Of a DNA stretch of 64,000 bases, positions 1 to 10,785 are shown in pieces (the first letter of the stretch is position 1; each line of letters starts with the position of its first letter). A program made the translations under genes and the position numbers. This DNA is from Narthecium ossifragum. Its lineage: Eukaryota > Streptophyta > Magnoliopsida > Dioscoreales > Nartheciaceae. Below the pieces are notes generated by a model that did no database searches, had not been told where the DNA came from, and saw nothing but the letters and a program-made list of their open reading frames with translations. The stretch lies in contig OY986967.1 in the NCBI GenBank assembly GCA_963920575.1, positions 24,631,648-24,695,647 of the forward strand, written 5' to 3'.

Positions 1-1
1 G

Positions 2-1582
2 GAGAAATTTCGATCCTACCTCCTTGGCTCCGAAATCATTATCTTCACCGATCATGCCGCTTTGCGGTATTTGTTCTCCAAGAAGGATGCCAAGCCACGC
101 TTGCTTCGATGGATTTTGCTCCTCCAAGAGTTCAATCTTGAATTTAAGGATAAAAAGGGCTCCTCCAATGTTGTAGCGGATCATCTCTCTAGGCTATCGT
201 CCGAGCACATCTTAGACTCCATTCCGATCAATGAGTTGTTCCCGGACGAGCATCTTTTGGCCATCGATCAATTTCCCAAGCCGTGGTTCGCTCATATTGT
301 CAATTATCTCACCACCGGGCAAGTTCCACTCTTTTGGTCCAAAAATGATCGAAATAAATTCTTCTCACATATCAAGAACTATTTTTGGCATGATCCATAT
401 TTGCTCAAACGATGCCCGGATCAATTGTTGAGACGGTGTGTTCCCGAATCGGAAGTTACGTCCATCCTCACTCATTGTCACTCTCATCCTTGTGGTGGAC
501 ATTTCTCCGGTAGGAAGACCGCCGCTAAAATCTTTGAATGCGGTTTCTATTGGCCTACCATATTCCGTGATTCCCACAATTTTGCCAAAGCTTGCCTCCG
601 GTGTCAACAAGTTGGCACAATTTCTAGACGAAATGAAATGCCCCAAACTCCCATTCTTGTTTGTGAAGTTTTCGATGTGTGGGGTATTGATTTTATGGGG
701 CCCTTCCCTCAATCAAATGGCTACTTATACATTTTGATAGGGGTGGACTATGTCTCCAAATGGGTGGAGGCAATTGCCACGAAAACAAATGATCATAAAG
801 TCGTGTTGAAATTCTTGCATGCCAATATTTTCACTCGTTTCGGTTTCCCGAGGACCATCATAAGCGATGGTGGCCCTCACTTCACCAACCGGCATTTTAA
901 ATCTCTATGTGAAAAATATGAAATTACCCATAAGGTAACCACACCCTACCACCCTCAAACTAGTGGCCAAGTTGAGGTGTCCAATCGCGAGATCAAGCGG
1001 ATCTTAAAAAAAGTTGTAAGAATTGATCGGAGGGATTGGGTTTTTAAGCTCAATGATGCCTTGTGGGCCTATCGAACGGCCTACAAGACGCCAATCGGGA
1101 TGTCGCCATTCCGATTGGTCTTCGGAAAACCTTGCCATCTCCCGATAGAGATTCAACATAAAGCGTTTTGGGCAATTCAAACTCTCAATTGGGACGCTAA
1201 TGATATTTCAAGCAATAGGAAACTCCAACTTCATGAGCTTGAAGAAATTCGGAATGAGGCTTATGAGAATACCAAAATCTACAAGGCCCGGACTAAAGTT
1301 TTTCATGATAAACTCATAGTTCGGAAAACCTTTGATATTGGGGATAAGGTTTGGCTATACAATTCGCGTCTTCGACTTTTCCCGGGAAAACTTAAGACTA
1401 GGTGGGATGGTCCATTTGATGTCACTAAGGTTTTCACCCATGGGGCTGTTGAGGTGCAAAATCCTTTTTCGGGTGCTACATTCACTGTTAATGGTCAACG
1501 TTTGAAACCTTATATTCATAGTTTTCCTCTTGACATCACTCTTGAGCCAACCGTTATGTTGGCGGAACCATACGACACTTGA
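2..1582 (+). CDS. Ty3-gypsy pol, C-terminal part (RNase H end, integrase)
   Basis: Open from base 2 to a TGA at 1582, so the 5' part of pol lies outside the window. The first residues are the end of the RNase H domain ([10 protein letters not shown], later VADHLSR). Then comes the integrase: an HHCC zinc finger around residues 130-180 ([12 protein letters not shown], then CLRCQQ) and the catalytic core with the DDE residues in WGIDFMG, ISDGG and GQVEVSNRE. The C-terminal region has a GPF-like patch (RWDGPFDV). Family knowledge: integrase inserts the retroelement cDNA into chromosomes. The reading frame has no break, so this copy may be young. The downstream motif GGGAGGCAACCC, the extra ORF and the LTR type suggest the Athila/Tat branch; the branch assignment is less certain than gypsy itself. 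Confidence 0.95.
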   Translation, partial: EKFRSYLLGSEIIIFTDHAALRYLFSKKDAKPRLLRWILLLQEFNLEFKDKKGSSNVVADHLSRLSSEHILDSIPINELFPDEHLLAIDQFPKPWFAHIVNYLTTGQVPLFWSKNDRNKFFSHIKNYFWHDPYLLKRCPDQLLRRCVPESEVTSILTHCHSHPCGGHFSGRKTAAKIFECGFYWPTIFRDSHNFAKACLRCQQVGTISRRNEMPQTPILVCEVFDVWGIDFMGPFPQSNGYLYILIGVDYVSKWVEAIATKTNDHKVVLKFLHANIFTRFGFPRTIISDGGPHFTNRHFKSLCEKYEITHKVTTPYHPQTSGQVEVSNREIKRILKKVVRIDRRDWVFKLNDALWAYRTAYKTPIGMSPFRLVFGKPCHLPIEIQHKAFWAIQTLNWDANDISSNRKLQLHELEEIRNEAYENTKIYKARTKVFHDKLIVRKTFDIGDKVWLYNSRLRLFPGKLKTRWDGPFDVTKVFTHGAVEVQNPFSGATFTVNGQRLKPYIHSFPLDITLEPTVMLAEPYDT

Positions 1583-1926
1583 GCTTTGTTGCGTCTAGCT
1601 AGAGACGGTAAATCAAGCGCTTGGTGGGAGGCAACCCATCCTTTTTCGTATTTTTCTGAATTTCTATGTTATTTCTTCTTTGCATGATTGATTGTTTTTT
1701 CCATTATTTGCATGTGTGATTTTGGTGTGTTTTTGAATTGATCTTTGTTTGAATAATTGTGATGTCAAGATGGTATGTTGAATTTGTGGGATGATTGATG
1801 TTTTGTTTGGTTTGGAGGGCTGTTATTGTGGTATTTTTAATACCTAAGGAGCCTAGTATTCTTATTTGGGGTGTTTGGGGCGAATTTCCAGGTTTTCAGC
1901 CCAGTTTTGCAGTTTGGTGCATAAAA
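1583..1926 (+). other. post-pol non-coding segment of the gypsy element
   Basis: Carries GCGCTTGGTGGGAGGCAACC just after the pol stop. A close variant (GCGCTTCCTGGGAGGCAACC) follows the ORF of the second gypsy element at 52335-52354, so this is a conserved feature of the family. No gene is seen. Confidence 0.6.
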
Positions 1927-2485
1927 GATCGATCCTCCAAGCGGAGAGGATCGATCCTTTATGCCCGATGGAGTTACGCTGGAACCTGGGGGTGAGAGGA
2001 TCGATCCTTCCATACCCCATGATCGATCATTTCTGCGAATTAATTCGTGACAGGGGATTGGTTTTTAGAAGATCGATCCTTCCATTCCCCATGATCGATC
2101 ATTTTTGCGAATTAATTCGTGACAGGGGATTGTTTTTGAGAAGATCGATCCTTGAATCCCTGATGATCGATCATTTTTGCGAATTAATTCGTGACAGGGG
2201 ATTGGTTTTGAGAAGATCGATCCTTCAATCCCTGATGATCGATCATTTTTGCGAATTAATTCTTGACAGGGGACTGGTTTTGAGAAGATCGATCCTTCTC
2301 TACCTAAAGATCGATCTTACTTACTTGGACACGTCAGCACGACTTAAGTTGAACCGTTATGATGCTGACACATGGCAAAAGATCGATCTTCCTCAAGAGG
2401 AAGATCGATCCTTTGCGGGGTTTTGAAAAAAAAATATAAACCCCGGGGGGGACCGACTTAGGGCTCACAAGCCCTAAGATCGATC
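1927..2485 (+). repeat. array of paired GATCGATC palindromes with a 72-bp tandem repeat
   Basis: GATCGATC starts at 1927/1949, 1999/2021, 2071/2093, 2143/2165, 2215/2237, 2287/2309 and 2381/2403. Every pair is exactly 22 bp apart. A single copy lies at 2478. Pairs starting at 1999, 2071, 2143, 2215 and 2287 are 72 bp apart, forming a 72-bp tandem repeat that also holds TTTTTGCGAATTAATTC and GTGACAGGGGA. The 72-bp unit keeps a reading frame open (24 codons) from about 1866 to 2426, but I see no sign that it is coding. The unit resembles the 6458-6500 part of the element's own LTR. Confidence 0.9.
2435..2442 (+). promoter_or_regulatory. candidate internal TATA box
   Basis: TATAAACC followed by CCGGGGGGG lies 24 bp after the last paired GATCGATC motif. 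The LTR has TATAAATA followed by GACCCCTTAGGGGGG at 6729-6751, so both share TATAAA + CCCC + G-run. The likely transcript would cover the extra ORF that starts at 2863. Position and similarity are seen; promoter activity is inferred. Confidence 0.45.
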
Positions 2486-2862
2486 CTCCACCTTTCTTCC
2501 CTCAGGAGACGACACCGCCCCGCCCTTCTTCGTCCCCACCTCCGACGCATATCACCGCCGCCGTCCATCGAGCCGCCGCCTCCCACCCCCCAGTGCCTCC
2601 ACGACCCTTCCCCCTCACTCCTCCATCATTTACCTCCGGCGCCGTCCACATTTCCCCATTTCCTCCTTTCCTCGCCTCCAACGCAAGCCGCCGCCGCACG
2701 ACCTCTCCCCTTCACTCCTCTACCCTCAATAGACCCCGGCGCCATCCACATTCATCCCTCACCTCCCACCGGCGCCGTCGCATCTTCCAAGCTCCTCTTC
2801 GCCGGCCACCTTCGCCGTTCCACTTCACCCCAAAGCGACCTATTCCTCTCCACTCATCTCCA

Positions 2863-4392
2863 ATGGTTCGCAAGCACACCGCGGCGACCAAGAAGGCCAC
2901 CGGGAAGGGCAAGGTCGCCGCTTCGTCCTCCACACCACCGGCACGACCTCCCTCGGCACCTCCACGTCATTCTTCAACACCTCCGGTGCCTCCATCATCG
3001 CCACAGCAAGTTCCCACACCTCCGGCTTCACCGTCTTCCCCACCAGCCTCACCCACTCGAGCGTCCATACCTCCATCCTCATCGTCCCGGCCAGCAAGGA
3101 CTCCGAGGGCGGCTTCCACATCCTCCACACGTTCCCTGGCTGCACCACCCACGGCTCCGGCAACCTCCAAACGCAAGAAGGCAGCTCCAACCAACCCTTA
3201 CCAGTCCAAGAAGATCAAGAAGCAGACCCGGCCGTCCACTGCGCCCACGCTCGTCCGAGGTCTCCATCCAGAGTGGCAGCGGGAGGTAAACCTCGAGTTT
3301 ACCTTCAATGTGGAGCACTTTCGTACTGTAGAGCATGCCCAGGACTCCATTGAGATGTTGGAGAACCGTGGTCTTCTGCCTCTTTGTACACCGGAGACCA
3401 CGGTGTACCCTAGGCTTGTCTGCATGTTCTACCAGAACATGACAGCCATCACCTACGGGGATGAGCGCGACGACGCTGTTGATGCTTATTACCCCTGCCT
3501 TGGTTTCACGTCCAATATTGACGGGGTCAGCGTTACCTTGACGGCCAAGGCCGTATCCGAGATTTTGGCTATTCCGATGCGCTGCCCTGATCTTTTTAGG
3601 GTCCGGGTTGAGGACTTATACCGTCATCCCAGCGAGGCCCATCTTGTTCTTAACCCGGATCACATAGGCGAGGGCAAATTTACACGGGCAGAACTTTCGC
3701 CTCAGTTCTGGCTGTTCGACGATATACTGCGACGCAATGTCTTCCAGAATGGCCATGACCAGTATCGAACTGGTCATTGGCTTGGCATTCTGTGGTTGTT
3801 GGCCAAGGGGTGGGCGGTCAACATACCCCAGATGATTTTAGAGGACATGTTCCGTTTTTACTGCGGGGCGATCAAGGACAAGAAAACGAGCTTCGCCAAG
3901 AAGGCCGCGCCGCACCCGTGCCTTATTTCAGCATTTATATCGAGCCAGGATTTAGTCCCCGAGGGCGAGCCGACCGTTTCCGACGAGGCCCTCAGGTTTG
4001 TGCGCTTCGGTGGCCCCACATGGGGCAAGGTCCTCGGCCATATGAGGAAGGCCGGGGCGCCTTTCCGGCAGCCACGTCCTCGGTGCCCCCCACCTGAGTT
4101 CGGACCTGTAGAGCACCCTACCATGGGTGAGATCTATAGGGAGCACCGAGCGTTCCAGTCCGCAGTACTGCAGCGGCTGGACGAGGCAGACGCGCGTGAC
4201 GCCGCCCTACGTCAGGACCACGCCGCCCTACGTTAGGACATCGCCGCCCTTCGCCAGTACACCACTGCGCTTCACCAGGTAGCCTCGAGTATCCTGGCGC
4301 GTCTCGATGCCATCCACCCACCACCTCCGTCGGTCACTGCTGTTGTGCCTTACCGACCTCTTCACTTTCCAGAGCAGAGACATCAGGGATGA
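2863..4392 (+). pseudogene. env-like / unknown extra ORF of the gypsy element, one internal stop
   Basis: The frame is open from 2593, but the first ATG is at 2863 (MVRKHTAATK). The product starts with a basic, Ser/Pro/Ala-rich tail of about 110 residues with several Lys/Arg clusters. A folded region follows (from WQREVNLEF to about residue 390, including FWLFDDILRR and GHWLGILWLLAKGWAVN), then an Ala/Arg/Gln-rich coiled-coil-like tail. A TAG at 4234 interrupts a repeat in which the sister positions carry CAG (ALRQD, ALR*D, ALRQ). The same frame continues 52 codons to a TGA at 4390, so this is probably a nonsense mutation. Plant gypsy elements of the Athila/Tat group often carry such an ORF between pol and the 3' LTR; its function is not established. 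I see no signal peptide or clear membrane span, so a true envelope protein is doubtful. Confidence 0.7.
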
Positions 4393-6196
4393 TAGACTGT
4401 ATTTAGGGGTATTCTGTATTTTTCTGGATGGTTAGAGTGGATTTTTTTTTTGTGATTGGAGGGTGGGTAACTTTTTGTATTCCACTGCTCTATCTTTGTA
4501 TATGATTGGCTTCGATGTTAGTGATTATATATATGCATAATTTTTGGTATGGGGGTGTGCCCCGGGTGTGTCTGTCTGTATGTGGATGTATGTTTGTGGA
4601 TGTGGATGAATGCTTGTAAATGATGGTTGGAGTAATTGCAATTCTGTATTTTAATTTGAATGAATGTTAGATGCAAATGGCATCTTTGTACAGCCCTTGG
4701 GCGTATTGAATAAATAGAGGGAATGCTGCCCAATTTTTCTCGAAATTTTTCATATCTATTCTTTGATTTCCATAATGCTATGGGTGGTATTTCTTCTATG
4801 TTTTTACAGGGCATACGAGCTATGGATAGCAACACAAAATACGACATTTTGACATCACAACAATACGGTTTTTAACGACTAACCTTGACCCTAACTCCTT
4901 GCATACCTGTTGTCAAGGTTACATTTTCGTCCATTTCGTCACAAGGTTATCTCTACACTTTACCCTTCTTCCGTGCTTGAGGACAAACCCGTTTAAGTTA
5001 GGGGGTATGATTGCATCATGTTTATAGATAACCTGTGATCGATCTACAGTTAGTCACACGTTTATTTGATTGGTAAATATGCGAAAAAATTTCAACTCTT
5101 ATGCTAGCATGGATGACTATTGCATAATTCATCTTGATTCTCATGCTTTGTAAAATTTAGCGAATCATTTCATGAGTAGTGTTATTCTTCTACTTTAATT
5201 CTTCTTGTCATGCATTAAGGACATTTAAGTGATCCAATCCACTTGTGAACTTACACTTGTATGAGGGGGCAAGTAGTTTTGATTGAGGGACCTTGATAAA
5301 TTGGGAGTCCAAGGCTATTTACACTCGATTGAGATGACTTGTAGTAGGGTTCGAAGCCAAGTTAGAGGCCGAGAGCCAGGTTAATAAAAGTGACTAGTCT
5401 TGATTCGTAGCCTTCTAGGCTCGAGTAGTTAGATCCGAGGGGTGCTTCAACACCTAATGCCCCATTGGCGTGGGAGTCATTGATCTAACACTCGTTAAAT
5501 GGGCCTAGTAGAAAGCTTAAGGGATCAAGGCATTGCACGGTCACGCTAGTATCAATTAAAAGCTTGTTGGTCAGCAGTGATTCGTGGTCTGCTAGGTTCG
5601 GGAAATTAAGCCCGAGGGGTGCCTCAACACCTAGTGCCCTTAGGTCATCTGACCAAGGCCTAAATCCTGTTACATGGACGTAGTAGAAAGCCTAAGGGAT
5701 CATGGCATTGCACGACCACTGGTTTAGTTAGAAAAAAAAAAAAAAAAAAAAGAAAGAAAGAAGAACAAAGATTTTACTTTAAATAAAACTTGTCATTTGT
5801 TCAACCGGTGTAAAGCACTAAGGATGTCTAGTTTTGATGGGAACCCTACTTGAATGACTACGAGACCCCGAATACTTGAGTAGCAACTTTCACTACACGG
5901 ATTACTTAGATGAGGTTTAATCTTGTTCAAGTACTTTGAAGTGTTTGAATGATGCTATTGATGGAATTATTCGCTTGCATTTTACTCGTGCTATGGGATG
6001 ATGGATGGAGCTATACATTTGAATCTATGTGTGCATATGAATGAATTTTGATCGTATAAGAACCAAAGCTTTATGAGAAGTGACTAATTGTTGATCGGGG
6101 GATTGCTCTTTTTGAGTTTCTTATTTCTTCTTTTTCCCTTCTAGTTATTTTCCTTTTGCTTTGCTCGAGGACTAGCAAAGTTCAAGTTAGGGGGTG
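4393..6196 (+). other. 3' non-coding part of the gypsy element, with two polypurine-tract-like sites
   Basis: No long ORF. Two similar segments read GAGGACAA...AAGTTAGGGGG (about 4979-5005) and GAGGACTA...AAGTTAGGGGG (6170-6194). Only the second is directly followed by the LTR. Between them is a diverged direct repeat (about 5397-5560 and 5577-5735; shared GAGGGGTGC.TCAACACCTA and AAGGGATCA.GGCATTGCAC). An A-rich run lies at about 5731-5760. A lone GATCGATC is at 5037. Confidence 0.65.
6184..6196 (+). promoter_or_regulatory. polypurine tract (plus-strand primer)
   Basis: AAGTTAGGGGGTG lies immediately 5' of the LTR start TGATAAGAC, as expected for the site priming plus-strand DNA synthesis. 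Confidence 0.65.
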
Positions 6197-6365
6197 TGAT
6201 AAGACATGAAAAGTGCATAAATCACCCTTTTAACTTGGCCTTGTTAGTCTCCGAGCAAGGCCTTACTGATGGATTTTACCCTATTACGGGTACAAGTGCC
6301 CTCAACGAGGATTGGATCAAGTTCCGAGCTTAAACGATGTCATTCGGGCCAGTTTTTATGAAGAA

Positions 6366-6664
6366 GATCGATCCTGTATTGATGAAGGATCGATCCTTTG
6401 AAGTGCTTTAAGAAGGAGCCAATCAGGACAACAAGGATCGATCCTATACCATGATAGGATCGATCATTTTTGCGCATTTTCCCAGTGACAGAACGCAAAT
6501 TCTAGAGGATCGATCTTCACACACTGGAGGATCGATCTTCATCGGGGCGCAGCCAGAATTCAAGAAGCAAAGGATCGATCCTTTCCTATAGGAGGATCGA
6601 TCCTTCACGGGACCAGCGATCACACGAAGCGAATGATCGATCCTTCACCCTATGAGGATCGATC
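6366..6664 (+). promoter_or_regulatory. five paired GATCGATC motifs in U3
   Basis: Starts at 6366/6388, 6436/6458, 6508/6530, 6573/6595 and 6635/6657. All pairs are exactly 22 bp apart, while the distance from pair to pair varies (70, 72, 65, 62). The last copy ends 64 bp before the TATA box. Flanks are often AGGATCGATCCT, itself a 12-bp palindrome. Confidence 0.85.
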
Positions 6665-6728
6665 CTTTGGTGCCAGCCGAGCAAAATCAATGGCCCAGAT
6701 CTAATCCGAGTGGGGGAGGCTTGTTTAC

Positions 6729-6736
6729 TATAAATA
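6729..6736 (+). promoter_or_regulatory. LTR TATA box
   Basis: TATAAATA, followed by GACCCCTTAGGGGGG. The related LTR has TATAAGTA at 49206 in the same position relative to the paired motif. Confidence 0.7.
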
Positions 6737-7772
6737 GACCCCTTAGGGGGGATTTGGGGGGGGCTTCTCTTAGTTTTCTCCAGCCCTTCTAGGTTTCTTA
6801 CCCAATTGAGAGGAGGACTTCTTGGAGGGAATCCATGGGAGGAGAGCTTCATCAACCTCCATCCATGGATCCAACCAAGATGAGTAGCTAACTTCCTTTC
6901 TCTTGGGATTTCCATGTAGTTGTAGGATTCTTTTGTAGTTTTCTTAGGGTTTTGATGTGTAATCTTTGGGATTGATCCATTGTATGGATTTGAGCGTGCT
7001 TTCTCTATCTTTGTATATGGATCTTATTTGTTGAATGGATGAATGCCTTTTATTGGTATGAGTTAGAACTTATGCATGATAGGTGTTTGTTGTTATGCCC
7101 CAATGAGTTGGATGTGCTAGAACCACATCCAATTACATTGGTAGGATATATAGCCCTAGATTGGAGTATAGGGATGCTAGAACCATCCCTATCCCTCCAA
7201 TTAGAGGATCCATTCTATCTTTCTCTTGCATTGGATTCGAGGTGCTAAAACCATCCCGATCCAATGCCCGACTCCATGCAATATCTTTTTCTTGCGACGA
7301 ATCGATCTTAATCGAAGGTTCGTTAGCGACGATAGAAGCTAATCACTCATTCGTCGACTTTGTGAATGTGATTGTTTCCGACGGATGATCCTAAACCGAC
7401 TTCCGTTGAGCGATAAGTGAGGCTAACCACCCGCTTGTCGACTTCTTGATTTCGATCGTCCCAATTGGATTACACACCTCAATTCCTTAGGAGGCTACAC
7501 TAGAACCTACAATGAAATGGAGATCCCAAGACCTCTCTATATTAGTGATATTTCTCTTCATTTAGTTAATTGCTTTAATAGACATTAATCCAAAACCCAA
7601 ATCATTTTAGCTAGTTGTTTGGAGTTATCTATCGAGTATGTTAGTCAATTCTCATTTCCCTGCGGATCGACCCGGACTCCCGCTAGCTACGTAGTAGTTA
7701 GTTAGGATTCGGTATAAATTGTAATCTTTGACGCCCTAGTCACTTTTAACGACGAGTGGTTTGGGCGCGTCA

Positions 7773-9576
7773 TATGCCTAGCTTCATGTTATTTGGGTAG
7801 ATTTGTCCCCAATGTTTGCTAGAATTGATCCGAAGGTTTTGGTTTTGATGTGAGGATTTCCCGAGGTATTCATGGCTACGTTGTTAATCCTATCCGCGTT
7901 TAGCGAAACTTACTCGATTGCTTTCGAGTATATGTCTATATGGATGTTTTGAAATGCAAGGTTTCTGAGATTTACGTGATCGGAGCATGTTGATGGTTTT
8001 ACCTATCAATTAATATGCAAATTGGGTGAATTCAATATAAGCTAGGATATATGCGTCCTCATATCAATTTTCATGTACTTTAAAGCTTTACTTTCAATGG
8101 TAGCATGCTATCCATATATGTATTATATAGATAAATAAGCCCTATGTGAGGCTCGTGGATGAACCAAGGGAGTCATGCTCCTTGGGAATGTTTAAATAAT
8201 TGAACGACCCGACTGATGTGCCATGTTCTTTTAATTGTAATTAGTGGTTGACTGGTAGGCCACCTGTGTGATTATGTTTGTTTATTGCTTCCTGGTATTT
8301 GGCCGGGGGTGTACCCCTTTGTAGGATTTTAATTGACGGCCAGTGTATACTATCGTAATGCTGAAATTTGGTTTATAACTTGCTTGCTAGCGGCATGCGT
8401 CGCCGATGTATCGTTAAATGCATTGTTTGAGCCATGTTGGCCTATTGTTTAGCTTGTGATGGCTTGTAGGCATGTTGCACCATTTTTATGTTTAGTTAGA
8501 CCCTTATTACGCTTTATAACCTGTTCACCCCCTCTTAGGCTAGCAGTATGTTATGCCTACCCTTGTAGGTTGATTTGACATACTGTTACATGCATGTAGC
8601 CATAACAATGTGCGCGCGAACATTGCATGCATTTGATTGTAATAGAGGCATAAGGATAGGACGTTGGCGAATACAAGTTTCGCCAATCCGAGGGCTCGGA
8701 CAGCTCGGATCTAGCCTTAGGACCGAGCCTGGGTAGCAAGATTTAGGATTCAATTATTATGTTGAATCTCTGCTTCCTCGAGGATAATGTCTAGTTGGCT
8801 ACAGTTGTGTTGATTGAGGTTTAGATGTCGTGTTTGTCCCCTGAGCTAAGTGCTAAGGGTGTCTATATGATGTCCTTGACCAGTGTCCCCGTACGAGGGG
8901 TGGCTAGACGATGAGGGTCGACGGTGAGCATAGCGGCGATGTGCAAACCATGTGTTCGTACCCGTAATAGATCGTCCCCCTCGTTTTGCCATTGGGTAAG
9001 GGTAGTGTGGCCCTCGGGGAATCGACAAGGCCGATGTAGGCCTTGAGTCACCCCTTAGACCTAGGTGGAGGACAACACGGTTGTTGTTGCCTTTCCTTCG
9101 AGTGTGACGTAGAATAGAATCCTACTGGGCTTATCGCTCACTTCTACCCATGCTACGTTTGGAAGATGCAGACGTCAGTTCTTTATCCGTAGTTCTAGCT
9201 GGGCAGGCGTTTGGTGACGCTTCGACGTCAGGAGGTGCTCGAGGACCCTAGGGTTTACCTTTGCAGTTGACAATTGTACTTTTATAATTATATTAAATGT
9301 ATAATTTCCCATCTTTGAGAATTTTGGTATATGTATAATTTCCCTTTTTGAGGATTTTGTTATATGTATAATATGTGTATTTGAGACTTGAGATCAGATT
9401 GTACAAATCGATGATGTAATAGTAAAATTATGATAGTGGAACAGTTAGAGTTATCGATTGACCCCATGTATAAATTGTTTAAATTTATTGTGAAAATCGT
9501 ATTCTATGCACAGGGCTTAAACCGAGAATTATATGGTAGACTCACGCCATCGATGTTTTCTGGGTCGGGTTGTGAC
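7773..9576 (+). mobile_element. right part of an older gypsy LTR (Tekay/Del-like), interrupted by the element to its left
   Basis: Ends GGGTCGGGTTGTGACA, the typical end of Tekay/Del-type LTRs. Inside, TGAACCAAGGGAGTCATGC and a following TGTTTA match TGAACCGAGGGAGTCATGA and TGTTTA of the LTR at 31143-33536, so the two are related. No coding sequence is seen. The 5' border must lie left of the window, beyond the inserted Athila/Tat-type element. A 34-bp tandem repeat lies at 9297-9375. Confidence 0.6.
9297..9375 (+). repeat. 34-bp tandem repeat near the LTR end
   Basis: ATGTATAAT recurs at about 9297, 9331 and 9365, with TTTGAG.ATTTTG.TAT in each full unit. Confidence 0.6.
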
Positions 9577-10785
9577 AAGATATCTTTCTTGGACATCTCC
9601 ATGGACAGTTGCCGAACATAGATGAGTTTGTTCCCACAAACTATATGAGAAGTACTCTCTGCTGTCACTACATTAGCTTATTGACCAACTGAGCTGAGCT
9701 TTTTTTGTTACTCTCTCCCATCGGACAGCGGGATGCAGTGAAGGCAATCCTTAATACCATTGTGCTCTAAATCATAAATCCTTGTCTGTTCACAAGAACC
9801 AACACTTCAGCCATTGACAGGTACATCCATTATTCAAATCATGTTGTTGAAACACATAATTCGTAAGGTAGTTTTAGCACAACAATCATAATTTCCTACT
9901 TCTAAGCCACTACTTGGATCAAGAAAGTAGAAGAGCCTGTTCATCTAAATTTATAGAACAATAATGGAGCTTCTATTGAGGTAGGAACAAGAAAACGAAA
10001 ATGGAAATATTTGTAATGAAGGAAAGAAGGCAGAAAGGAAAAAAGGTTTATTCCGATTAGTAGAGGACGACCCTGCTTAAGGTATGAAGAGAGCATGATG
10101 ACTAGTTTCCATGGCATAAGATGAGAATTTGCACCCAAATCATTATGTTGAAACTTAAATTACCTGATGCATTTGTGTTACTCTAGAACTATAAACATGT
10201 CTAATTGTCATAGATGATTGTATGCTAGATCCAAAAAGTAGGATCAACAGGGGTAAAGGTAGGTTATCATATTCGTGTATGTAGGTTCAAATGATAGATG
10301 CTTCAATAAGGTGATAAGAATAATGCCTCAGAATTTATTGTCTTCTGAGATAGGAAAGGTTGTCAGAGATACAGAGAGCAGCTCATTATACTCACTGCAG
10401 CCGAATTACATTATTCCATGTTACACAAACCTCCTTAGAAAATTTTTTTTCCAGATTTGCAAGTGTCTGCTAAGTACATGAAAGAATAAAAGATTTTTCT
10501 CATTGACTAACCTTAGCTGAAGGAGAAAGAATCTATGGAACTACAAATTCTTGTACTAATCAAATGTTGGATCATTTTGGATACTATGGTATATTATTAA
10601 TGCATTCAAGCTATCTCTACAAGAACATTTCATGTGTGCCTCTAAGAGTGAGAAATTCTAGATTTTAATAGCAGCCAACTATTGAATTACCTCCAGAATC
10701 ACATTTCATGTGTGCCTCTAAGAGAGAAATATTCTAGATCTCATTAACAACCAACTATTGAACTTATACAGCTATGCCTATTCAC
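9577..10785. other. likely LAG1 intron sequence, no exon recognised
   Basis: Lies 3' of the last recognised LAG1 exon. I searched by eye on the minus strand for the expected last exon of plant ceramide synthases and did not find it. A direct repeat of about 77 bp is present (TTTCATGTGTGCCTCTAAGA at about 10628 and 10705). Confidence 0.5.

Larger units (their letters stand above)
6197..7772 (+). mobile_element. 3' LTR of the Athila/Tat-type gypsy element
   Basis: Starts TGATAAGACATGAAAAGTGC and ends GGGCGCGTCA (TG...CA, 1576 bp), directly after the polypurine tract. The start is closely matched by the LTR at 48745 (TGATAAGATGTGAAAAGTGC) and the end by GGCGTGTCA at 50252, which fixes both borders. 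U3 carries five paired GATCGATC motifs and a TATA box at 6729. The 5' LTR is outside the window, so age cannot be estimated. The element interrupts another gypsy LTR (7773-9576). Confidence 0.85.

Noticed and set aside
1866..2426. 186-codon open frame across the repeat array
   Set aside because: It exists because the 72-bp unit is a multiple of three. There is no ATG-supported start or family, and its sequence is better explained as regulatory repeats.
5037..5044. Single GATCGATC
   Set aside because: No partner at 21-22 bp on either side, so not counted as a paired motif. The same holds for 30342 and 2478.
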